Shown here piece by piece: positions 1 through 4,985 of a stretch of 17,895 nucleotides of DNA. The first letter of the stretch is position 1. The number at the start of each line of letters is the position of its first letter. A program made the translations under genes and the position numbers. Source of the DNA: an uncultured Bacilli bacterium (GTDB lineage Bacteria > Bacillota_I > Bacilli_A > RF39 > UBA660); contig CANRJI010000010.1 of NCBI GenBank assembly GCA_947630885.1, forward strand, positions 1 to 17,895, written 5' to 3'. The notes beneath the pieces were generated by a model, which saw nothing but the letters and a program-made list of their open reading frames with translations, was not told the origin of the DNA and searched no databases.

Positions 1-328
1 GAGTTTGGGCTTCAATTCCTTGGGTAGCATCCACTACTAAAATGGCTCCTTCACAAGCAGCGAGACTACGTGATACTTCGTAACTAAAGTCGACATGCCC
101 TGGAGTATCAATAAGATTTAAAACATAACCATGATAAGATAAGCGAACGGTATTTAACTTAATTGTAATTCCTCTTTCTCTTTCGATATCCATGCTATCT
201 AATAATTGGTCTTTCATTTGTCTTTTTTCAATAGCACCTGTATACTCGAGGAGGCGATCGGCAAGTGTACTCTTACCATGATCGATATGTGCAATTATAC
301 TAAAATTTCTTATTTTGGTATTGTCCAT
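1..328 (-). CDS. lepA: Elongation factor 4 (LepA), N-terminal part, cut by the window edge
   Basis: This is the first 109 codons of LepA, a ribosome-associated translational GTPase that acts on stalled or mis-translocated ribosomes. The protein starts MDNTKIRNFSIIAHIDHGKS, which holds the P-loop (AHIDHGKS). It continues with the switch I region around RERGITIK and the G3 motif DTPGHVDF; the segment ends in VVDATQGIEAQT, typical of LepA. IRNFSIIAHIDHGKST is the standard LepA opening and separates it from EF-G, EF-Tu and TypA. The ATG at 328-326 is preceded by a modest AAAGG site. The gene follows rplT after a terminator and has its own extended -10 promoter. The C-terminal domains lie outside the window. 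Confidence 0.96.
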   Translation of the reverse strand, partial: MDNTKIRNFSIIAHIDHGKSTLADRLLEYTGAIEKRQMKDQLLDSMDIERERGITIKLNTVRLSYHGYVLNLIDTPGHVDFSYEVSRSLAACEGAILVVDATQGIEAQT

Positions 329-350
329 TATATCACTGCCTTTTTAATTT

Positions 351-356
351 ATTATA
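351..356 (-). promoter_or_regulatory. Extended -10 promoter for lepA
   Basis: On the minus strand the bases read TGCTATAAT, a full TGn extended -10 with a consensus TATAAT hexamer. No good -35 box is visible 17 bases upstream, where there is only a T-tract. Transcription would begin near 345, giving a short leader of about 15-20 bases. It lies just after the rplT terminator, which fits a separate lepA transcript. Confidence 0.55.
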
Positions 357-370
357 GCAAAAACCAGAGT

Positions 371-400
371 AAAAAAAAAGAAGAAATATTACTTTTCTTC
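371..400 (-). terminator. Intrinsic terminator of the infC-rpmI-rplT operon, overlapping the rplT stop
   Basis: On the minus strand GAAGAAA (400-394) pairs with TTTCTTC (386-380) across a 7-base loop, followed by a run of nine T. The rplT TAA stop lies in the loop, so the last codons of rplT form the 5' arm. The stem is short and AT-rich, but the long U-tract makes termination plausible. Confidence 0.65.
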
Positions 401-937
401 AGTTTTCTTTGTCGTTTTAGCTGCTGGCTTCTTTGCTGCAGAAGTCTTAGATGCAGAAGTTTTAGTTGCAGAAGCTGTCGCCTTTTTAGCAGGAGCTTTC
501 TTTGGAGACGCTTTTTCTTCTTTAACAGTCTTTACTTCTTCAGTTTTAGATGCCGCTACTGGTTTAGGTGTATATGCTTTTCCTGCTAAAGCATCTTTAG
601 CAATAACAACTAAATCAGTAAAAGCTTTTGGATTATCGATAGCTAACTCACTTAACATCTTTCGATTGACAGTTACACCTGCCTTATTTAATCCATCAAT
701 AAATCTAGAATATGAAATGTCATTTTCACGACATCCAGCATTAATTCTGGTAATCCATAATTTACGGAAATTTCTCTTATTTTGTTTTCTATCTCGAAAT
801 GCATAAACACCTGAATGCATTACTTGTTCATGAGCTGTTTTATATAATCTATGTTTACTTCCAAAATAACCTTTTGCTTCTTTTAATACTTTTTTTCTTC
901 TAGCACGTGCAACAGTGCCGCCTTTAACTCTTGTCAT
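389..937 (-). CDS. rplT: Large ribosomal subunit protein bL20 with a basic C-terminal extension
   Basis: bL20 binds 23S rRNA early in 50S assembly and in many bacteria also represses its own infC-rpmI-rplT operon. Residues 1 to about 118 are a normal L20: MTRVKGGTVARARRKK at the start, then KGYFGSKHRLYKTAHEQV, RDRKQNKRNFRKLWITRINA and GVTVNRKMLSELAI. L20 usually stops near 118 residues. Here about 64 more follow, first acidic/mixed, then Lys/Ala/Ser/Thr-rich with KKAPAKKATASATK and SAAKKPAAKTTKK, resembling the tail of histone H1-like proteins. The ATG at 937 has a strong GGAGGG site and follows rpmI by 12 bases. A terminator overlaps the stop. The extension is in frame with no sign of a frameshift. 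Confidence 0.97.
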   Translation of the reverse strand: MTRVKGGTVARARRKKVLKEAKGYFGSKHRLYKTAHEQVMHSGVYAFRDRKQNKRNFRKLWITRINAGCRENDISYSRFIDGLNKAGVTVNRKMLSELAIDNPKAFTDLVVIAKDALAGKAYTPKPVAASKTEEVKTVKEEKASPKKAPAKKATASATKTSASKTSAAKKPAAKTTKKTEEK

Positions 938-949
938 GTTTCCCTCCTA

Positions 950-1153
950 TTATATTAAATCTTTAATTCTCTTATAATCTGCTTTGCTAAGACTAGTAGC
1001 TTTGTTTTTACTACTTGCCCTGGCAGCACTATTCTTTCCAGTGTTATGTAAAACACCTTGTCTCGATTTTGTTATTGAACCACTTTGTCTAATGTTTAAT
1101 ACTTTTTTTGTACCTTTATGAGTTTTCATTTTATTTTTCTTAACTTTGGTCAT
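950..1153 (-). CDS. rpmI: Large ribosomal subunit protein bL35
   Basis: This 67-residue, very basic protein is bL35, a small structural protein of the 50S subunit. Typical features are the N-terminal KMKTHKGTKK segment, the Ser/Arg-rich middle (GSITKSRQG, NTGKNSAARAS) and the C-terminal SKADYKRIKDLI helix. Length matches the family (about 64-67). The ATG at 1153 is preceded by GGAGGAGG. It lies 12 bases after infC and 12 bases before rplT, the conserved infC-rpmI-rplT order, so it should be co-transcribed and controlled from the infC leader. Confidence 0.97.
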   Translation of the reverse strand: MTKVKKNKMKTHKGTKKVLNIRQSGSITKSRQGVLHNTGKNSAARASSKNKATSLSKADYKRIKDLI

Positions 1154-1165
1154 AATTTCCTCCTC

Positions 1166-1690
1166 CTATTTTTTAGGTGCTAACATCATAAACATTGTCT
1201 TACCTTCAATTTTAGCTTTGGCTTCAATGTCTGCGATGTCGCTAACTTTTTCATAAAATCTATCTAGAACTTCGGTAGCAAGTTCAGGATGAGCTATTTG
1301 TCTTCCTTTGAACCTGATACTAGCCTTAACTTTATTTCCTTTAGCAAAGGCTTTACGGGCATTGGTAACACGAGTCTCAAAGTCGTGAATATCGATATTT
1401 ACTGACAAACGAAATTCTTTTGTTTCAACCATCGTTTCACGTTGTTTCTTTTGAGCTTCTTTGGTCTTTTTCTTTTTTTCGTATTTAAATTTGTTGTAAT
1501 CCATTATTTTGCAAACAGGTACATCTCCACTTTCACTCATTAAAACGAGATCAAAGCCAGCATAACCGGCGATAGTTAGAGCATCTTGTTTACTTTTGAT
1601 ACCAAGTTGTTCGCCATTTGGACCAATTACCATCATTTCCTTACATCTTATTTGTTCATTGATAGGATTATCCTTTAAAGTAGCTATAAT
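1166..1690 (-). CDS. infC: Translation initiation factor IF-3, probable non-AUG start
   Basis: IF-3 binds the 30S subunit, prevents premature 50S joining and checks start codon and initiator tRNA. The N-domain includes NPINEQIRCKEMMVIGPNGE and LGIKSKQDAL; a Lys-rich linker (KYEKKKKTKEAQKKQ) leads to the C-domain with KEFRLSVNIDIHDFETRV and ASIRFKGRQIAHPELA, ending in FMMLAPKK. An upstream in-frame ATG at 1729 would put the start inside the leader terminator hairpin and would translate the ribosome-binding site as Leu-Glu-Val, so I reject it. The site GGAGGTG (1700-1694) is followed by ATT at 1690-1688 and ATA at 1687-1685; either gives about 174 residues, normal for IF-3. Rare AUU-class starts are well known for infC because IF-3 discriminates against them, giving autoregulation. 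ATT is used here, but ATA has the more usual spacing. Confidence 0.93.
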   Translation of the reverse strand: MIATLKDNPINEQIRCKEMMVIGPNGEQLGIKSKQDALTIAGYAGFDLVLMSESGDVPVCKIMDYNKFKYEKKKKTKEAQKKQRETMVETKEFRLSVNIDIHDFETRVTNARKAFAKGNKVKASIRFKGRQIAHPELATEVLDRFYEKVSDIADIEAKAKIEGKTMFMMLAPKK

Positions 1691-1693
1691 TAA

Positions 1694-1700
1694 CACCTCC
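1694..1700 (-). promoter_or_regulatory. infC ribosome-binding site that decides the start
   Basis: GGAGGTG is a near-perfect anti-16S match. It lies 3 bases before ATT (1690) and 6 bases before ATA (1687), with no ATG, GTG or TTG start at a usable distance downstream in frame. This is the main evidence for a non-AUG start of infC. Confidence 0.75.
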
Positions 1701-1730
1701 AAAAAAATGAATACTAAAGAAGTATCCATT
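1701..1730 (-). terminator. Leader terminator (attenuator) in front of infC
   Basis: On the minus strand AATGGATACT (1730-1721) pairs with AGTATTCATT (1715-1706) around the loop TCTTT, giving ten pairs including one G-U. A run of seven T follows directly (1707-1701), then the infC ribosome-binding site. A Rho-independent terminator between promoter and first gene is the hallmark of transcription attenuation. Confidence 0.72.
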
Positions 1731-1832
1731 TATCCATAAAAAGCTATCTATTTTGTATAATCTAAGTAGGCTTTTTTACCTATCGCTAATTGCAATCAGG
1801 TGAGATAAATATAATCTTCTTTCCGTCGTTCT
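1701..1832 (-). ncRNA. Structured infC leader, probable L20-type autoregulatory leader
   Basis: About 140 bases lie between the predicted start of transcription and the infC ribosome-binding site. I see a hairpin at 1800-1779 (CCT and ATTGC pairing with GCGAT and AGG), a longer-range stem where AAAAAGC (1776-1770) meets GCTTTTT (1744-1738), and the terminal attenuator. TAGG (1782-1779) can instead pair with CCTA further down, and ATTTATC (1810-1804) can pair with GATAAAT (1734-1728), which overlaps the first arm of the terminator; both suggest mutually exclusive folds. In low-GC Gram-positives L20 binds such a leader (Rfam L20 leader family) to end transcription when in excess. Family assignment rests on position and architecture, not a covariance search. 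Confidence 0.6.
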
Positions 1833-1837
1833 AGTTA

Positions 1838-1866
1838 ATTATACTATAGGTAAAGGTAAAAGTCAA
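1838..1866 (-). promoter_or_regulatory. SigA-type promoter of infC-rpmI-rplT
   Basis: TTGACT (-35, 1866-1861) and TATAAT (-10, 1843-1838) are separated by exactly 17 bases. Transcription should begin at about 1832-1831. The -35 box and most of the spacer lie inside the first copy of a 126-bp tandem duplication, while the -10 lies just outside it. Confidence 0.85.
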
Positions 1867-2096
1867 CAAAAAACTGCATTTTTTCTAGATAACGTTAATT
1901 TTTGATATTGTTTAGTCGTATTCTTTTGTAATTTTTAGAAAAAATGAATTTATTCTAAAAATTTACGAATTATAGGTAAAGGTAAAAGTCAACAAAAAAC
2001 TGCATTTTTTCTAGATAACGTTAATTTTTGATATTGTTTAGTCGTATTCTTTTGTAATTTTTAGAAAAAATGAATTTATTCTAAAAATTTACGAAT
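1845..2096. repeat. Perfect 126-bp tandem duplication upstream of infC
   Basis: Bases 1845-1970 and 1971-2096 are identical over 126 bp, directly head to tail. A decayed start of a third copy follows (TATTGGTAAA at 2097-2106 against TATAGGTAAA), so the unit was probably flanked by a near-identical 10-bp sequence that mediated unequal recombination. Each unit holds a TTGACT box and an AT-only inverted repeat, AATTTTTAGAA with TTCTAAAAATT (1930-1963 and 2056-2089). No gene is visible. The 431 bases between infC and the TPR gene consist of the leader, the promoter, these two units and 25 bases after the TPR stop. Confidence 0.95.
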
Positions 2097-2121
2097 TATT
2101 GGTAAAATGTGCTATTAGTTA

Positions 2122-2886
2122 TTAAACACCATAGATAATTTTATTTAATTTTTCCTTAGTTATTTTAACATTTTGATAATCACTTTCATGGTAACATATT
2201 GTTAGTAAATGCAAATATGAAACGACAAGAAAATTATCAGTATAAATATTATCTTGAGCAAGATGTTCACGGATCTTGATATTTTCAAGATAGTATTTTT
2301 TAGCTAAAGAGTAATTTTTAATTGAAGTATAATAATTACCTAACATCATATAATTATGAGCTAGAGCATTTTGACATTCTAAACTATTATATGGACTTAA
2401 AATCTTGATATTTTCAAGATAATATTTATGATCAATTTCTGATATAGCCATAATGATTTGATTAATTTCTGATAATTTGAGAGCATTATGTTTATCTAAG
2501 CTTTTTAAAAGTAATTTTTTCTCATGATGATAACTTTTTAAAGCTTTAGCATAATTTTTATCTTCAAGATATAATTTAGCTAGATTATCGTAAGAAGTTA
2601 TTAAATCTTCGGTATATTTAGAATCTTCGCTGGCTAATTTTTTAAAAGTATTAACTTTTTTAAGATAGTAAAAGATAGCTTCTTTATAGTTATGTTTTTC
2701 TTCGCACAGTTTGGCAATATTATGATAGTAACTACCTAACCTACTACTATCTGCTTCTCTTTCTTCAATTATCGAGATGGCTTTTTTAAAATGATTATAA
2801 GATAGTTCTTTCCTTCCTATTCGAGCATAAAAAATAGCTAAATTATTAAGTATGCTCGGATTTGTAACCTTTTCAGAATTTTTCAT
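2122..2886 (-). CDS. TPR-repeat protein of unknown function
   Basis: This soluble 254-residue protein is made almost entirely of tetratricopeptide repeats, helical hairpins that form protein-binding scaffolds. Likely repeats are at about residues 10-43 (ILNNLAIFYARIGRKELSYN), 51-84 (YHNIAKLCEEKHNYKEAIFY), 96-129 (YDNLAKLYLEDKNYAKALKS) and 173-206 (LAHNYMMLGNYYTSIKNYSL), with a possible fifth near 216-249. KYYLENIKI occurs twice (154-162 and 197-205), suggesting internal duplication. There is no signal peptide or membrane segment and no enzymatic domain. The ATG at 2886 has a GGGTG site and the gene has its own strong promoter. I see no convincing terminator after it, only the AT-rich inverted repeats of the duplication. 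A peptide-sensing regulator lacking its DNA-binding domain or a general adaptor are both possible. Confidence 0.85.
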   Translation of the reverse strand: MKNSEKVTNPSILNNLAIFYARIGRKELSYNHFKKAISIIEEREADSSRLGSYYHNIAKLCEEKHNYKEAIFYYLKKVNTFKKLASEDSKYTEDLITSYDNLAKLYLEDKNYAKALKSYHHEKKLLLKSLDKHNALKLSEINQIIMAISEIDHKYYLENIKILSPYNSLECQNALAHNYMMLGNYYTSIKNYSLAKKYYLENIKIREHLAQDNIYTDNFLVVSYLHLLTICYHESDYQNVKITKEKLNKIIYGV

Positions 2887-2921
2887 AGTATCACCCTTTC
2901 ATAATTTTATTTTGTAAGTTA

Positions 2922-2950
2922 ATTATATCATTGGAGAAATTAGTAGTCAA
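2922..2950 (-). promoter_or_regulatory. SigA-type promoter of the TPR gene
   Basis: TTGACT (2950-2945) and TATAAT (2927-2922) are separated by 17 bases. The predicted start of transcription near 2915 leaves a leader of about 30 bases before the ATG at 2886. Confidence 0.82.
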
Positions 2951-2985
2951 GTTATTTTCGTACATTTGTTTGCCATTTTACACAT

Positions 2986-3011
2986 AAAAAAGAAGATTAT
3001 TTTTCTTCTTT
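2986..3011 (-). terminator. Intrinsic terminator of cotE, containing its stop codon
   Basis: On the minus strand AAAGAAGA (3011-3004) pairs with TCTTCTTT (2996-2989) around a 7-base loop that contains the cotE TAA stop, with further T following. The stem is AT-rich but the geometry matches the rplT terminator. Confidence 0.6.
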
Positions 3012-3536
3012 AATATAGTTAGGATCAACACTATCACTTATTTCTTGTTCAACTTCTTCAGTTACTTCTTCTGGTATTTCATCCCATGGCTCCTCATCTT
3101 CTTCGATAGCAATTTTTACTTTGGTATCGCCAACTATTTCGACACCAAGTTCTTTTTCTATATCGATGACAATTGTATTATCTTTTTCTTTAGCAGAAAG
3201 ACAACTTGGTTGTTTTAAACTTCTGACAATTATATCTTTACTACTAGAGTCTGTTGTTTCTTTTTGAGCTACAGTTACGACTTCTTTATATGGTATGTTT
3301 TTGGTTATAACGGAAGTTTTGGTATCATTATCATACGAGTACCATAGGTTAACATCAAAAGAGCCATCTATTTCGATTCTTCCATCAACTTCCTTACCAG
3401 AAAATTTATGATTTATTACCCAACAGCCAAGAACAGTATTAGGAGTATTATCGGTATTTACGGTATAAGTATTACGATAATATTTTTTACCTTTACCTAC
3501 AACTGCCTTGGTTACAATTTCTTTATATGCTGACAA
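2997..3536 (-). CDS. cotE: Outer spore coat morphogenetic protein CotE
   Basis: The protein matches Bacillus CotE along its length: SAYKEIVTKAVVGKGKK at the start, NTVLGCWVINHKF, the strongly conserved NLWYSYDNDTKTSV, DIIVRSLKQPSCL and VEIVGDTKVKIAI, ending in a Glu/Asp-rich tail (about residues 145-179). Length 179 is close to the roughly 180 of the family. CotE is made in the mother cell, coats the forespore and recruits outer-coat proteins. The start is TTG at 3536: a GAGGGGTG site lies 7 bases upstream and an in-frame TGA two codons before it excludes a longer protein. In Bacillus cotE is followed by mutS-mutL; here it sits between a CAP-domain protein and a TPR protein. A terminator overlaps its stop, and a possible SigK-like promoter precedes it. 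Confidence 0.92.
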   Translation of the reverse strand: MSAYKEIVTKAVVGKGKKYYRNTYTVNTDNTPNTVLGCWVINHKFSGKEVDGRIEIDGSFDVNLWYSYDNDTKTSVITKNIPYKEVVTVAQKETTDSSSKDIIVRSLKQPSCLSAKEKDNTIVIDIEKELGVEIVGDTKVKIAIEEDEEPWDEIPEEVTEEVEQEISDSVDPNYIKEEK

Positions 3537-3555
3537 AAGATATCACCCCTCACAA

Positions 3556-3583
3556 TAATTTATGATGAAGATGAGAAAAAAGT
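3556..3583 (-). promoter_or_regulatory. Possible SigK-type sporulation promoter of cotE
   Basis: The minus strand reads AC (3583-3582), a 17-base gap, then CATAAATTA (3564-3556), matching the SigK pattern AC-n17-CATAnnnTA. No good SigA promoter is visible between the CAP-gene terminator and cotE. In Bacillus subtilis cotE is read from a SigE and a SigK promoter. The pattern is short and AT-rich, so chance matching is a real risk. Confidence 0.35.
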
Positions 3584-3611
3584 ACCATTTATTATGTAAA
3601 TGATACTTTTT
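3576..3611 (-). terminator. Intrinsic terminator of the CAP-domain gene
   Basis: AGTATCATTTA (3607-3597) pairs with TAAATGGTACT (3591-3581) around CATAA, eleven pairs with one G-U, flanked by A-run and T-run (3580-3576). It lies about 20 bases after the CAP-gene stop. The symmetric A/T flanks could also act in the other direction. Confidence 0.85.
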
Positions 3612-3627
3612 GTTACTTTGTTTAAGA

Positions 3628-4905
3628 TTAACTAGTAAAGATTTGAACCCAGTAATAGCTTCCGTTTACATTTACGAAGCCCACTCCAATTTTGGTAAAA
3701 GATGCATTAATCATATTTTGATAATGTCCAGGAGAATTTTTCCAACCTTCGGAAACGGAAGGAGCATCAACATAGCCATAAGCAATATTTTCACCAAGTC
3801 CCATAGGATATATGCCAATTTCATCTAAAACAGTAGTACATGATGTTCCATTAGGACGAGTATGGTCAAATTTACGAGACCAGCCAATTTCTAAAGCTCT
3901 TACCATGGCCGCGATATTAAGAGATGAATCATTTACGATACTTGGTGCCCCTACTTCACTACGATACTGATTTACATAGGAAACAACACTAGAAATGGTA
4001 TTTATGGAACTGGATGCTAGCGAAGTTGCTTCTCCTAATAAATCGGATGTTGTAGCATTAAAGGTACTGTAATCGTAACTTACGGAATCATGGCGACCTA
4101 CTTCTTTGCGACTTCCATCACTATATACATCATAAGTAATAGTAGTTGTCGTTGTTATGGTTACACCATATTTATATGAATATGATTTTACATCTTCATT
4201 TACAGTTTGAACTTTGGTAACAGTATTTCCACCAGTAGTTGGTGGCTCCTCTGGTTTAGGAGAATTTTCATTATTATTAGTGTTAGGATTTTCTTGGGAA
4301 GGAGTAGTATTTTCTTGAGGAGGAGATTCTTCCTCCTTTTCTTCAATGGTAAGAGTAGCTTTCTTACTTATAGTTTCTTCGTTAACAGAAGCGACAATGA
4401 CAATTTCGTACTTACCTACTTCTCGATATTCTTCCATACTTTTATCTTCAAAAGTAAATTGACACTCTCCCATATTACTTTCGCATTTTTTTACGAAATC
4501 TTCTACTTGATATTTTTCACCATAGGAAATAGTTAAATCTTGAACTTCTAAAAGAATATTTTGCTTTTCTTTGACAATAAGAATAGATGATAATTCTAAT
4601 TTATCAATAGTTATTTTTACATCATATTTATTAGGTTCAGTTAATTCGGTAGGAGACATTTCTTGACCATTTAGATAATATTTAATACTAGCAGTTTTAT
4701 CACAATTAATGAGGAAATCTTGATAACTGGGAACAGAATCACCAACTGCTAATTCAAGTTTAGAGATAACTTGACAGTTTAAACTTTTTGTTTCTGATTC
4801 ATCATGGGTATTTTTATGAGAAATTCCTATTGATAAAATGGTTATTATGACAATTAAAATAATAACTAATATGAAAATAATTATTTTTTTCTTTTTGGTA
4901 CTCAC
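3628..4905 (-). CDS. Membrane-anchored CAP/SCP-domain protein
   Basis: A 425-residue surface protein. Residues 1-7 are Lys-rich and 8-27 form one hydrophobic segment, so it is a signal anchor with the rest outside the cell membrane. Residues 40-190 look like small beta-rich Ig-like modules. Residues 190-230 are a Pro/Glu/Asn/Thr-rich linker. A Thr/Tyr-rich stretch (TITTTTTITYDVYSDGSRKE) leads to a C-terminal CAP domain at about 303-423 with the family signature residues Glu339, His348 (FDHTRPNG), Glu372 (GENIA) and His394 (SPGHYQNMI). Bacterial CAP proteins of the YkwD type are extracellular; their activity is poorly defined. The GTG at 4905 follows GGAAGTG. The gene has its own promoter and terminator. 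Proximity to cotE might hint at a spore-surface role, but that is inference only. Confidence 0.9.
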   Translation of the reverse strand: MSTKKKKIIIFILVIILIVIITILSIGISHKNTHDESETKSLNCQVISKLELAVGDSVPSYQDFLINCDKTASIKYYLNGQEMSPTELTEPNKYDVKITIDKLELSSILIVKEKQNILLEVQDLTISYGEKYQVEDFVKKCESNMGECQFTFEDKSMEEYREVGKYEIVIVASVNEETISKKATLTIEEKEEESPPQENTTPSQENPNTNNNENSPKPEEPPTTGGNTVTKVQTVNEDVKSYSYKYGVTITTTTTITYDVYSDGSRKEVGRHDSVSYDYSTFNATTSDLLGEATSLASSSINTISSVVSYVNQYRSEVGAPSIVNDSSLNIAAMVRALEIGWSRKFDHTRPNGTSCTTVLDEIGIYPMGLGENIAYGYVDAPSVSEGWKNSPGHYQNMINASFTKIGVGFVNVNGSYYWVQIFTS

Positions 4906-4926
4906 TTTTTAATCACTTCCTTAATT

Positions 4927-4955
4927 AATATAACACTTTCTTTTCTTCTCAGCAA
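4927..4955 (-). promoter_or_regulatory. Extended -10 promoter of the CAP-domain gene
   Basis: The minus strand reads TGTTATATT, an extended -10 (hexamer 4932-4927), with TTGCTG (4955-4950) 17 bases upstream as a partial -35. It sits just after the ABC-exporter terminator. Confidence 0.55.
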
Positions 4956-4956
4956 G

Positions 4957-4985
4957 AAAAAAAGACGTAAATGTATTACATCTTT
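4957..4985 (-). terminator. Intrinsic terminator of the ABC exporter operon
   Basis: GATGTAA (4982-4976) pairs with TTACGTC (4970-4964), extended by AAA/TTT, with a 5-base loop and a seven-T tract (4963-4957). The stop codon of the second exporter gene overlaps the foot of the stem. Confidence 0.75.

Noticed and set aside
206..589. Plus-strand open frame antisense to lepA/rplT
   Set aside because: Phe/Ser/Cys/Arg-rich shadow of lysine- and glutamate-rich codons on the other strand; no ribosome-binding site or family match.
1166..1729. ATG at 1729 as the start of infC
   Set aside because: It lies in the terminator hairpin and would translate the ribosome-binding site.
1930..1963. AT-only inverted repeat as terminator of the TPR gene
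   Set aside because: The stem has only one G-C pair, the loop is 12 bases, and no T-run follows on the minus strand; the second copy at 2056-2089 has the same faults.
1845..2096. The 126-bp repeats as a CRISPR array or insertion sequence
   Set aside because: Two adjacent identical copies without spacers, no inverted termini with target duplication, no transposase or cas gene.
2273..2420. Two identical 19-base inverted repeats (ATCTTGA-n5-TCAAGAT) at 2273-2291 and 2402-2420
   Set aside because: They fall inside the TPR gene and are explained by the duplicated peptide YLENIKI.
4207..4536. Plus-strand open frame inside the CAP-domain gene
   Set aside because: Antisense shadow with Phe/Arg-rich low complexity; the minus frame has a signal anchor and CAP motifs.
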